From assembly GCA_965370415.1 (NCBI GenBank), contig CBDUTJ010000010.1, positions 19,144-83,143 of the forward strand: 64,000 nucleotides of DNA, given 5' to 3'. The notes under the pieces are model-generated. The model was not told the DNA's origin. It saw only the letters and a list, made by a program, of their open reading frames with translations, and made no database searches. Source of the stretch: JACNIV01 sp965370415. GTDB taxonomy: Bacteria > Cloacimonadota > Cloacimonadia > Cloacimonadales > TCS61. Each line of letters begins with the position of its first letter. Position 1 is the first letter of the stretch. The position numbers were made by a program, and so were the translations under genes. This document shows, piece after piece, positions 51,223 through 60,026 of this stretch.

Positions 51223-52338
51223 ATGAAAACAAAAAGTATTTTTAAAAGGTATTTTATTATTTTGTCTTTAAGTATTGCAGTTGCTTGTATGTCCTTTGTG
51301 TTCTGTTCCTGTACCAGACAAAAATTGGACAAGACAGTACTGCAAGCTTATGAACTAAGAATGAATGGACAAGCTGACTCAGCAAAAGTGCTGCTTGAAC
51401 AGGTTATAGCAGAGGATTCCACTAATGCCGCAGCCTGGTTTGAGCTAGCACGGACAAAACAGCATATCGGATTAGGAAATCCCAGGGAGTTAATAAGTGG
51501 GATGGTCGATGTACAGCTATTCGCTCAAAATGCTGTTGATAATGAACCGAATAATGTTATCTATCAATATTATATGGCGAATGTTGATTTTTTTAATTTA
51601 TACATAGGTTTGCAGATGGGTAAGGAAAATGTTAGCGAAGATTTTGCGAAAGTTGTTGAAACCTATGGATCTGTGCTTGCTCTTAAACCTGATTATCACG
51701 AAGCAAAGTTGTTTCTTGTTGAGCTTTTTGCAATGCTCCCTCCAGATATGGGTGGTGACCCTTCCATAGCGGAAAAGTATGTTCTAGAGTTAGAAGCAGC
51801 AGATGTTGTATTCGGAGCAAAAGCACGCGAGATTGTAATGCCGGAAGATGCAGACTATATTGAGTTCTGGAAAAAAATAGAAGAGACGAATACGAACAAT
51901 GCTGATGTACAAGAAGCATTGGGAAAAACTTACTTATATAACGAAAATATTGAGGAGGCAACAAAGTCTTTTGAAAAAGCAATTAGTTTAAGCTCTAAGA
52001 AAAATATTCTGCATGTAGACTTAGGAAGGTATTACCTGATGCAGGCAATGCAAAATCGTACCCTGCTTGATTCATTAGCTCCATTGATCGAGAAAGAATT
52101 CGAAATATATCTGAAATCTCAACCCGAACCAATAATTCCTTTGAAAGCTTATATAACAGGACAGTTAGCCATGATTAAACTCCGTACAGGTGATAAGGAA
52201 GGTGGAAATAAACTCAAAGAAGAAGCAAAGGCTCTGGATCCTAATTATTCAAAAGCCTTTGGAATTCCTGGTCAAATTTTGTTCGATCCACCTGATGAAA
52301 TTTCACGTGTTCATACATATTTCTTCCGACCGTTCTGA
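51223..52338 (+). CDS. TPR-containing lipoprotein
   Basis: A 371-residue lipoprotein: a long signal peptide with a Cys-containing end (VFCSCT, lipidated Cys at about 30), then tetratricopeptide repeats across about 40-340 (YELRMNGQADSAKVLLEQVI, LGKTYLYNENIEEATKSFEKAI, DLGRYYLMQAM). The middle holds a DMGGDPSIAEKYVLEL motif typical of TPR lipoproteins called TRAP-T-associated (TatT-like), a hint only. AAAGGAGG lies before the ATG. It probably scaffolds an envelope complex. Confidence 0.8.
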   Translation: MKTKSIFKRYFIILSLSIAVACMSFVFCSCTRQKLDKTVLQAYELRMNGQADSAKVLLEQVIAEDSTNAAAWFELARTKQHIGLGNPRELISGMVDVQLFAQNAVDNEPNNVIYQYYMANVDFFNLYIGLQMGKENVSEDFAKVVETYGSVLALKPDYHEAKLFLVELFAMLPPDMGGDPSIAEKYVLELEAADVVFGAKAREIVMPEDADYIEFWKKIEETNTNNADVQEALGKTYLYNENIEEATKSFEKAISLSSKKNILHVDLGRYYLMQAMQNRTLLDSLAPLIEKEFEIYLKSQPEPIIPLKAYITGQLAMIKLRTGDKEGGNKLKEEAKALDPNYSKAFGIPGQILFDPPDEISRVHTYFFRPF

Positions 52339-52380
52339 TATTTATGACATTGAAATATTAAAAAAACATGAAAAAAATAA

Positions 52381-52442
52381 GTCCTCCTTCGCTTTAGAAA
52401 GTGAAGTTGAAAGTAGAAAAAAGCTTCGGAGGACAAGGAGGA
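52381..52442 (+). repeat. Imperfect palindrome carrying a ribosome-binding site
   Basis: GTCCTCC (52381-52387) pairs with GGAGGAC (52428-52434), with further ttcgctt/aagcttc pairing inside. It is related to the tcctccttcgctaaagc element at 47624. Its right edge continues as AAGGAGGA, the ribosome-binding site of the small gene at 52447. Confidence 0.6.
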
Positions 52443-52446
52443 AAAA

Positions 52447-52656
52447 ATGAAAAAACACAAAATCATTGTTAAAACAGCAGGAGTAATAGTTTTCCTAATT
52501 TGTCTTTATGCGTTCTTACTCGGCAACAAAATATTCAGTGGTCTATTCGAGAATGATGAAATTGCCTGGTATTTCCTGGCCAAAGGTATTTTTTGTTCAG
52601 TCTCTCTATTTGTATCGGTTGATATTCTTGAAGCTGTAAAAAACATTAAAAAATAA
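52447..52656 (+). CDS. Small two-span membrane protein
   Basis: A 69-residue protein with spans at about 7-26 (IVKTAGVIVFLICLYAFLL) and 41-59 (WYFLAKGIFCSVSLFVSV) and a basic C-terminus. No family is recognised. The strong AAGGAGGA is five bases from the ATG. It lies between the TPR lipoprotein and another membrane protein; 137 bp without features separate it from the next gene. Confidence 0.65.
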   Translation: MKKHKIIVKTAGVIVFLICLYAFLLGNKIFSGLFENDEIAWYFLAKGIFCSVSLFVSVDILEAVKNIKK

Positions 52657-52793
52657 ATAAGACCTCTAACAAATCGTTGCACCCGATTGCACTTTGCTTT
52701 GCAGGTGAGTTCTAGTTTAGGCATGTGAGTGGATGGGTTAATAGAACGCTTTCTTCTTATTCACAGATTTAATAAATTGAGGAGATATTTGAA

Positions 52794-53222
52794 ATGAAAG
52801 ATCTTTTAAAATTACCAGGCAATAAAAGTAATCGAAAAATCATGTTCACTTTTTTAGCTATAAGCATTATCTCACTGGCTATAGCATTCATTATTGGTAT
52901 CGCTGATAATCCGCCAGGGTTATTGTTATGTTTTATTGGAGTCGTTGCTCTAATACTTGTATTTGTACACCGTTGGCGTAAGGCTAAAAATTACCTGATT
53001 CTTTTCGTCGTTTCACTTATTGGTTTTGCCGTATTTGCTGTTTTGCACAATGTTATGTATGGCCTTGAAAAAATGGCTGCGGATATTATTGTATTAAGTC
53101 AACTGCTCAGATTTTTAGATATATTGTTTTTTCTTATAGCTATTATGGTTTGTCCACCAGGAATTTTAATTGGTGCAGTTGGTAGCATAGTGTTTTATTT
53201 TAAGAATAAAATGAAAAAGTGA
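52794..53222 (+). CDS. Four-span membrane protein, unknown
   Basis: A 142-residue inner-membrane protein with likely spans at about 17-37, 41-59, 64-86 and 104-134. The N-terminus is basic. I recognise no family. A GAGGAG ribosome-binding site lies upstream of the ATG at 52794. It is the last gene before the 249-bp spacer that carries the 33-bp repeats of the methyltransferase gene. Confidence 0.65.
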   Translation: MKDLLKLPGNKSNRKIMFTFLAISIISLAIAFIIGIADNPPGLLLCFIGVVALILVFVHRWRKAKNYLILFVVSLIGFAVFAVLHNVMYGLEKMAADIIVLSQLLRFLDILFFLIAIMVCPPGILIGAVGSIVFYFKNKMKK

Positions 53223-53341
53223 AACTCTTTATGCTGGTTTAAAGTTGTAGCCTGAACCAAAACATTGGGAAAGCAGGGCTCGAAAACAGAGGACTTTGAT
53301 AAAATTAGGTAGTTAATGAAAAGATAGAATTTTATAATTTA

Positions 53342-53428
53342 CCCTGACTTTGTTACAGGATTTACCAATATTTGCCCTGACTCTGTGACAAGATTTACTG
53401 AAAAATGCCCTGACTTTGTGACAAAATA
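53342..53428. repeat. Three 33-bp direct repeats upstream of the methyltransferase gene
   Basis: The motif CCCTGACTTTGTGACAAGAT begins at 53342, 53375 and 53408, a constant 33-bp period; the third copy diverges after CCCTGACTTTGTGACAAAAT. Copies differ at one to three bases. A TTGACA (53438-53443) follows at once, with no convincing -10. The repeats are on one face of the helix every three turns, as expected for an operator array. Confidence 0.85.
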
Positions 53429-53471
53429 AGTAAGAAATTGACATTTTTTAAACTCCTATTTTGTTTGTCTT

Positions 53472-56471
53472 ATGAAACAAAAATTAACTGAGAAGTTAAA
53501 GATATTAGATTTTATTAAAGATCAGAATCTGTATTATCTAAATGATATACCTGATAATCCATATATAAGAATCGCATTAGAGGAAGCAAAAAAATACAAA
53601 ATTCATACGGATGCTAAAGAACCCAGAGAAGTTTCTGCAGTATATTTCAGAAAATTTGAAAACGGTTCACGCCCTGCTCTCGCACAAGCATATATCTTTG
53701 ATTTTACAGATGACTTTGAGTTACCTACTTCATTTGGTGAGACTGTAAAGAATATTTGGTTAAGCTCAAAGATCCCTTTAATTTATGCTTTTACAAAAAC
53801 AGATGTAACTATTATCAGTAGCTATAAAAAACCTGAATACAGAAATTCCACTTTTAAACCTTCTATTATTGATAAAATTAAAATTGCAGATTTAGCAGAA
53901 AAAAATCTATTTTCAGCAAAACGCTTAGATAATGGATCATTTTGGAATGATCGAAATTATCAAAAATATTTCAAATTTGAAAACAGTTCATACGAGATCC
54001 TGCTTAAAAAACTTAAAAAGATGCTTAATGAAATTGTAGAAAAAGAACCGGATTCAAACAAAACTGAAGTTAGAGAATTTTATCAAAAATTATTACTACG
54101 TTCCATTTTAGTAAAATATTTGGAAGAACGAACTGACAAAAATGGAGATAGAATATTTAATAAAGGTTTTTTTCAGGAATTCTCTAAATTAGAAGATTCG
54201 TTTATTTCTGTTTTAAAAAGAAAAGGTGCGATAGTTGATCTATTCCAAACTTTAGAAAACAAATTTAATGGAAATATTTTTAGTTTAGATAAAAAAGAAT
54301 GTAAAATATTAAAAACTAAAGATCTTAGTTTGTTTTTGAATGTTTTTGATAGTTATGTTGATCAAAGAGAACAACTCCATATTTGGAAATTATATTCATT
54401 TAATTATCTGCCTGTTGAATTAATAAGTAATATTTATGAAGAATTTTTACCAAAAGTCAAAGGAGTTGTTTATACACCACCTTTTCTGGTTGATTTTCTT
54501 ATTGATCAATGTATGCCGTTGCAAGAATTAATAGAAGAAACTGAAAATTATAAAGTTGTAGATCCGGCTTGTGGCTCCGGAGTCTTCTTGGTTGCTGCTT
54601 TTAAGCGATTAGTGCAAGCCTGGAGAATGAATCATAACTGGAAAAAACCAAATGTTGAAGTTCTGCAGCAAATATTGAAAACCAAAATTTTTGGAATCGA
54701 CATACAAAAGGAATCTATTCAATTAGCAGCATTTAGTTTAATAATTGCCCTTTGTGACCAATTATCTCCAAAGAAAATAAAAGATCTAAAATTCGATGAT
54801 TTAACTGAAAAAAATCTTATTGAAAAAGACTTTTTTTCAATTATACTTAATGAAAATAATGTATATGACAAATATCAAAATGCATTTGATCTAGTAATAG
54901 GTAATCCTCCTTTTGAATCTGAGATCAAAGACGATGCGCTAAAAATTGAAAACAAAATGTTATTATTAAGAGATTTCAAAACACCAGATAAACAATTAGC
55001 TCTTTTATTTTTAGAACTAGTTTCTAATCTTTGCAAAAATAATAAACAATGTTGTTTAATTCAAAAAGGAGGTCCATTTTTATATAACTTACAATCATCT
55101 AATTTCAGAACTTATTTATTTCAGAACATTAATATCACTCATGTTTATGATTTTTCCGCTTTGAAACCTTCTCTATATGGTAAAGCCAATGTCGAAACTG
55201 TTGCTGTTTTTATAGAAAACACATCAACCTTGGCAAAAAATATTTTTCATATTATTTTACAAAATACAAGAACAAATACTAATAAAATGTACTTTGAGAT
55301 TGATCGATATGATATTCATAAGATAAATAGAAAAAAAATGGATGATTACAAATTCATTTGGGTTGTTAATCTACTTGGCGGGGGAAGGCTATATAACATT
55401 GTAAACAATTTGGATAAAGTAAAGTCATTAAAGGATTTTTTAATCAGCAAGAAAGAAAACGGATGGAAATATGCTGAAGGATACATAGCATTAACTCCCA
55501 AAGCAAGTGAAGAATTCTTCAATTTACAAAACAAAATAAATCTTTCTGAAAGCGAAAAAAGAAAACTTCAAAATTTTAAGCAGAGATATACAGCAGAATA
55601 TCTAACTAACAAACCTACTATTTCATTAGAAATATCAACAAATTTTACGAGCAATGGCATAAATAAAAATTCTATTAATGATTTAAATGAAAAATATTTC
55701 TACAGAAAAGCTAATAAGTCGAAAGAGATTTTTTTCCCTCCCCATTTACTGATTAGAGAAATCGCTCCTCATTCTGGAATACCTGTTGAGTACCGAGAAG
55801 ATTTTTTATCTTTCACCAATCAAATTATTGGTATTCATTCTCAAGACTATAATGAATTAATTAAAATTGAAAACTGGATAAAACATAATACATTATTGGT
55901 GTTTTATCTTTATCTAAGAAGTAGTAGAGGAATTACTAGTCGTCCCGGTTCTTTTTTGCTGGATGATATTCTGTCCATTCCGTATCCGAAAAGCTTTGAA
56001 GATATCAAACTATCTTCTTTCGAACAAATTCTTATCGATGATGTTCTGAATTACCAAATCGATTTCCGTCGTGAGGGTGAAAAAGCTAAAGTGTTAAAGT
56101 ATGTAGAACAACCAAATCTTATAGAATTTTCCAAAATTTATTTAAAGGTTCTTAATTCTGTATATAAAGAATTTAAAGCTGCAGAGCCAATTTACACTAC
56201 ATCATTCATCTGCTATCCTTTCTATTTTAACGAAGAACCGGAACAAGATTTAGAAGAATTTAAAAACAATACGGAAATATTGGAAAAGCATTTAGAAAGC
56301 CTATTAAAACATCAGCCTTCTTCAACTCTAAGAATAAATCGCATTCTACGTATTTACGATAAAAACATCATCTATCTTATCAAACCAAATCAACTGCGCT
56401 ATTGGTTAAAATCCATTGCTATTCGTGATGCCGATGAAACGGTTGCTGATTTTATTCATCAAGGCTTCTAA
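53472..56471 (+). CDS. Eco57I/type IIG-like N6-adenine DNA methyltransferase
   Basis: A 999-residue protein. The N-terminal region (about 1-300) has the stretch IPLIYAFTKTDVTIIS, as in large R-M-like methyltransferases. The Rossmann domain follows, with motif I VVDPACGSGVFLVAAF near 360-375, a FGIDIQKESIQLAAF acidic loop, and the catalytic NPPF in DLVIGNPPFESE near 475-486, which marks N6-adenine methylation. The C-terminal half should hold the target-recognition domain (RSSRGITSRPGSFLLDDIL). No separate helicase is present. There is no ribosome-binding site before the ATG. It is followed 3 bp later by a PD-(D/E)XK nuclease-like gene and is notably AT-rich, consistent with horizontal acquisition. 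Confidence 0.88.
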   Translation: MKQKLTEKLKILDFIKDQNLYYLNDIPDNPYIRIALEEAKKYKIHTDAKEPREVSAVYFRKFENGSRPALAQAYIFDFTDDFELPTSFGETVKNIWLSSKIPLIYAFTKTDVTIISSYKKPEYRNSTFKPSIIDKIKIADLAEKNLFSAKRLDNGSFWNDRNYQKYFKFENSSYEILLKKLKKMLNEIVEKEPDSNKTEVREFYQKLLLRSILVKYLEERTDKNGDRIFNKGFFQEFSKLEDSFISVLKRKGAIVDLFQTLENKFNGNIFSLDKKECKILKTKDLSLFLNVFDSYVDQREQLHIWKLYSFNYLPVELISNIYEEFLPKVKGVVYTPPFLVDFLIDQCMPLQELIEETENYKVVDPACGSGVFLVAAFKRLVQAWRMNHNWKKPNVEVLQQILKTKIFGIDIQKESIQLAAFSLIIALCDQLSPKKIKDLKFDDLTEKNLIEKDFFSIILNENNVYDKYQNAFDLVIGNPPFESEIKDDALKIENKMLLLRDFKTPDKQLALLFLELVSNLCKNNKQCCLIQKGGPFLYNLQSSNFRTYLFQNINITHVYDFSALKPSLYGKANVETVAVFIENTSTLAKNIFHIILQNTRTNTNKMYFEIDRYDIHKINRKKMDDYKFIWVVNLLGGGRLYNIVNNLDKVKSLKDFLISKKENGWKYAEGYIALTPKASEEFFNLQNKINLSESEKRKLQNFKQRYTAEYLTNKPTISLEISTNFTSNGINKNSINDLNEKYFYRKANKSKEIFFPPHLLIREIAPHSGIPVEYREDFLSFTNQIIGIHSQDYNELIKIENWIKHNTLLVFYLYLRSSRGITSRPGSFLLDDILSIPYPKSFEDIKLSSFEQILIDDVLNYQIDFRREGEKAKVLKYVEQPNLIEFSKIYLKVLNSVYKEFKAAEPIYTTSFICYPFYFNEEPEQDLEEFKNNTEILEKHLESLLKHQPSSTLRINRILRIYDKNIIYLIKPNQLRYWLKSIAIRDADETVADFIHQGF

Positions 56472-56474
56472 CAA

Positions 56475-57200
56475 GTGGTAAATATTATTGGATCCAAGAG
56501 TATTGGCTCGATTGAAGGAATTGAACCGTTTGCACATATTTATGCACTATTAGGATTCATTGAAAATCACTTAGAAGATTTTGTTATTCTATATAGACAA
56601 AAATATACTGACATTTTTAATGAAATAGGGATAACTCAAAAGCTGGAAATGTATTTTAATCCTTTTCTGAAAGTAGAGCTTTCAACATTTAACCTTACAA
56701 AAGAGTATATTGAAAACACATCTACTGGTCAAAGTCCTCATTGTGATTTAGGTTTTTATCTCGATGGAGAGGATACGGCGATATTTTGTATTGAAGCAAA
56801 ACGTCTTCCAACACCCGGATCAGGCAGAGAAAAAGAATATGTTCATTCACCATCTGGAAAATCAGGTGGAATTGAGCGCTTTAAAAAAGAAATTCATGGT
56901 AAGGGATTATCTCATTCTGCAATTTTCGGATATATCCAAAAGGAAGATTTTGAGTATTGGTTTAAACAAGTTAACACTTGGATAGATGAGTTAATTCAAG
57001 ATGATTCACAAGAAATTGATTGGAATGAAAATGACTTATTAGTCTCAGAATATTTTCAATCAAATGTAGCCAAATTTAATTCAACAAATAATAGAAAAAA
57101 CGATTTTATAGTTTTATATCATTTTTGGATAAACCTAATTACTGATAACACTAATAAAGTAAAATTGATAAATAATAGACTAATAATAATAAGTAAATAA
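56475..57200 (+). CDS. Putative PD-(D/E)XK nuclease, partner of the methyltransferase
   Basis: A 241-residue soluble protein starting GTG at 56475, 3 bp after the methyltransferase stop and without its own ribosome-binding site, so co-translated. The stretch SPHCDLGFYLDG...AIFCIEAKRLP (residues about 88-110) gives D-x(13-18)-E-x-K, the catalytic signature of restriction-endonuclease-like folds. An earlier acidic helix is present, and GGIERFKKEIHGKGL follows. I do not know the exact family. The pair suggests restriction-modification or a related anti-phage system; the cutting site cannot be told. Confidence 0.72.
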   Translation: MVNIIGSKSIGSIEGIEPFAHIYALLGFIENHLEDFVILYRQKYTDIFNEIGITQKLEMYFNPFLKVELSTFNLTKEYIENTSTGQSPHCDLGFYLDGEDTAIFCIEAKRLPTPGSGREKEYVHSPSGKSGGIERFKKEIHGKGLSHSAIFGYIQKEDFEYWFKQVNTWIDELIQDDSQEIDWNENDLLVSEYFQSNVAKFNSTNNRKNDFIVLYHFWINLITDNTNKVKLINNRLIIISK

Positions 57201-57217
57201 AATTCGGAGGATCAAAA

Positions 57218-58660
57218 GTGGACTTTTTAAATCTTGCAATGGATTCGGCAAAAAGCCTGGGCGCTGATTATGCCGATATCCGTATTCAGAAAACGCGCAC
57301 AGAATCGATCTACCTGCGTAACCTGAGCCTGAAGAATACTTCCCTGCAGGAAATATACGGTTATGGTATCCGCGTGTTCAAAGATGGTGCCTGGGGTTTT
57401 GCACACAGTAACGTATTTACTAAAGATGCTGTGAATGAGACGGTAAATAAAGCGTTCTTCATTGCCAATCAATCTGCCCGCATCAAGCATGGAAATGGTT
57501 TAAAATTAGCTCATGAACGTGGCTATATCGATACTTATCGCACTCCTTTCTGTGTTGATCCCTTTGACGTGCCGCTTTCCGAAAAAGTGGAATTAATGAT
57601 GGAAGTAAACAAAACCCTGCTCAACTATGCCGAGATCAAACAGGCAATGTTCTTGCTGGAATGCCGTAAAGATGAGAAACTCTTTGCTTCTACTCTGGGC
57701 TCACGTTTGGATATTATAACACTTTATATCGATCCTACATTCACAGCTACAGCTGTTGCGAAAGGCGACAGCCAATCCCGAACCTTCAGTCAGGGTGGTC
57801 AGGCAAAAGGTTGGGAATGGGTACGCAGTTTAAATCTTCCTGATAAAGCAATTCAGATAGCCGAAGAAGCTATCATCAAGGTCCATGCAGATTCTCTGGG
57901 TGCAGAGAAGCGCCGTGACCTTATTCTTGACCCTAACCATCTGGCGCTCACCATGCATGAATCTATCGGACATCCCACCGAACTGGATCGTGTGCTGGGT
58001 TGGGAAGCAGATTATGCCGGCATCTCTTTTGCTACACCCGAAAAATTGAAGAACTTCCAATATGGTGCCAGGAGCGTGAACTTTGTGGCTGATAATCTTC
58101 TGGAAGGCGGTTTAGCCAACGCCGGTTACGATGATGATGGTGTTCCCAACCAGAAGTGGTATATAGTGAAAGATGGTATCTTGAATGAATATGGCAACAC
58201 CCGTGCCACTGCTCCTATTATTGGACTGGAAATGAGCCGTGGTTGCAACCGTGCTACCCACTATTATGATTTCCCCATTAACCGCATTCCCAATCTCTAC
58301 CTGCAGCCGGGCCAGGAAAAACTTACCCCCCAGGAACTGATCGCCGATACAAAAGATGGGATTTACATCGAAGGACGGGGCTCTTTTTCCATTGACCAGC
58401 ACCGTGTTAACTTCCAATTCGGTGGTGATATGTTCTGGGAAATTAAGAAAGGCAAAAAAACTCGTCCCCTGAAAAAAGTGCTGTATAAATCTAACAATCC
58501 TGAATTTTGGAACAGCGTAGATGCCATCTGTGATGAGAGGTTCTTCCAAACTTTCGGCATAACGAATTGCGGTAAGGGTCAACCCAATCAGAGCGGTCGC
58601 ATGACGCATGGTGGAGCTACTACCCGCTTTCGTAAAATCCGTGTGGGAGGTTCACAATGA
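57218..58660 (+). CDS. tldD: TldD family metalloprotease
   Basis: A 480-residue Zn-dependent protease subunit. It starts at GTG 57218, with GGAGG nine bases upstream. The catalytic HExxxH is in LTMHESIGHPTELDRVLG near residues 244-261, and the typical RNLSLKNTSLQE, DGAWGFAH and GIYIEGRGSFSID segments are present. With TldE/PmbA it forms a dimer that degrades unfolded or modified peptides (microcin B17 maturation and CcdA turnover in E. coli). The next gene overlaps its stop (ATGA), consistent with an obligate pair. Confidence 0.95.
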   Translation: MDFLNLAMDSAKSLGADYADIRIQKTRTESIYLRNLSLKNTSLQEIYGYGIRVFKDGAWGFAHSNVFTKDAVNETVNKAFFIANQSARIKHGNGLKLAHERGYIDTYRTPFCVDPFDVPLSEKVELMMEVNKTLLNYAEIKQAMFLLECRKDEKLFASTLGSRLDIITLYIDPTFTATAVAKGDSQSRTFSQGGQAKGWEWVRSLNLPDKAIQIAEEAIIKVHADSLGAEKRRDLILDPNHLALTMHESIGHPTELDRVLGWEADYAGISFATPEKLKNFQYGARSVNFVADNLLEGGLANAGYDDDGVPNQKWYIVKDGILNEYGNTRATAPIIGLEMSRGCNRATHYYDFPINRIPNLYLQPGQEKLTPQELIADTKDGIYIEGRGSFSIDQHRVNFQFGGDMFWEIKKGKKTRPLKKVLYKSNNPEFWNSVDAICDERFFQTFGITNCGKGQPNQSGRMTHGGATTRFRKIRVGGSQ

Positions 58661-59943
58661 TAACCAAAAAGCAAATGCAAAAAGCAGCAGAATATATTCG
58701 TAAGAATTGCCAGGCAGATGATTTTACATTCAGTATGAATTCTACCGATAACCTCTTAACCCGTTTTGCCCAGAACGGTATTACGCAACATATCTCCGGT
58801 GAGAACATGTATCTCGACCTGGAAGTGGCTTTTGTTAATAAAACCGGCGCTGCTTCTGTGAACAGGTTGGATGAAGATTCTTTGAAATTCCTCATAAAAA
58901 CTGCAGAAAGTATGGCCAGATTGAATCAGTCTGATCCGGAATTTGTACCTTCCGAACCGGCTCATAAACTACCGAACGTTAATAATTATTGTGATAACAC
59001 TGCCCGTCTTTCAGTAGAAAAGATAGTAGATGATATTGATACATGTGTAAATAATGCCAAATCGAAAAAAGCTAAAGTTTCTGGCATTTCCGAGAAACAT
59101 CTCCATAACTTTTTTCTGTCCACCAAAAACGGTTTTAAAGGCTTTAATCAGTCTACCAGCTTTTCTCACTCCATGACCATGAAAAAAGGTGAGGTGGAAA
59201 CCAAGGTTTCCCACTCGGTTAAAGATCATGCTAAATTCAGTATGGATGAACTGGTTGATCAGCTTAACACGCAATTCGATTCTCTGCAGAAACCACTGCA
59301 ACTGGAAAAAGGGCGATTGCCTGTTATCCTGCGCCCTGCTGCTGTTTTAAACTGGTTGATCTATCTTATCTGGACGTTTGATAGGCGTAATACTGATGAG
59401 GGTCTTACTCCTTTTACCGGACAGATCGGAAAGAAATTCTTTGGAGAGAAATTCACTTTCCGCTCCCGGCTGGATGATCCCGATCTTGCAGTCAATAAAT
59501 TTTCAAGGGATGGTATTCCCGGTAGAAATATAGATTGGATAGTGAAGGGTGTGCTGAGAAACATGAGCGTGTCGCGCTATTATGCCAGGCAGAAAAAACT
59601 GCAAGCTGCCAGTCCTTATAATGTAATCGTAGAGGGTGAAGGTACTTCGGAAGCTGAAATGATGAAAATTGTAGATCGTGGCGTAATTGTGAACCGTTTA
59701 TGGTATATTCGTCCGATAGATCGTAAAACCGGTGAGTGGACAGGTTTAACACGCGATGGTGTACTATATTTCGAAGATGGCAAGGTTCAGAACTCGGTAA
59801 CCAATTTTCGTTGGAACGAGATATTGCATGAAGCCACCAAGCGCATATTGGCGCTGGGAGAAAGCTTTCAGCAGGAGTATTATGCCAGAATCCCAGCGAT
59901 GTTGATTGATGATTTCAACTTCGTGGATGTAACAACATTCTGA
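58657..59943 (+). CDS. pmbA: TldE/PmbA family protein
   Basis: A 428-residue partner of TldD lacking the HExxxH metal site, as expected of TldE. It starts with ATG overlapping the tldD stop. Recognisable parts are TRFAQNGITQHISGENMYL near 28-46, SKNGFKGFNQSTSFSH-like sequence in the middle, and the C-terminal GEGTSEAEMMKIVDRGVIVNRLWYIRP and GLTRDGVLYFEDGKVQ (residues about 325-385), all typical of PmbA/TldE. No terminator is visible in the 83 bp before the convergent msr gene. Confidence 0.93.
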   Translation: MITKKQMQKAAEYIRKNCQADDFTFSMNSTDNLLTRFAQNGITQHISGENMYLDLEVAFVNKTGAASVNRLDEDSLKFLIKTAESMARLNQSDPEFVPSEPAHKLPNVNNYCDNTARLSVEKIVDDIDTCVNNAKSKKAKVSGISEKHLHNFFLSTKNGFKGFNQSTSFSHSMTMKKGEVETKVSHSVKDHAKFSMDELVDQLNTQFDSLQKPLQLEKGRLPVILRPAAVLNWLIYLIWTFDRRNTDEGLTPFTGQIGKKFFGEKFTFRSRLDDPDLAVNKFSRDGIPGRNIDWIVKGVLRNMSVSRYYARQKKLQAASPYNVIVEGEGTSEAEMMKIVDRGVIVNRLWYIRPIDRKTGEWTGLTRDGVLYFEDGKVQNSVTNFRWNEILHEATKRILALGESFQQEYYARIPAMLIDDFNFVDVTTF

Positions 59944-60026
59944 TTGGTTACAACAGTCGGAAATAATTTAAAAAACCGTAGATAAACATCGATGTGTAAG
60001 AGCAGATCACTGATCTGTCATTACTG

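Noticed and set aside
53342..53428. CRISPR-like direct repeats
   Set aside because: Only three copies with a fixed 33-bp period and no unique spacers; the repeats are contiguous. Not a CRISPR array.
53472..56471. BREX PglX or DISARM methyltransferase
   Set aside because: None of the other BREX or DISARM genes (pglZ of the BREX type, brxL/brxC, drm genes) is nearby. The PglZ domain at 9747-11300 belongs to a PorX regulator 42 kb away.
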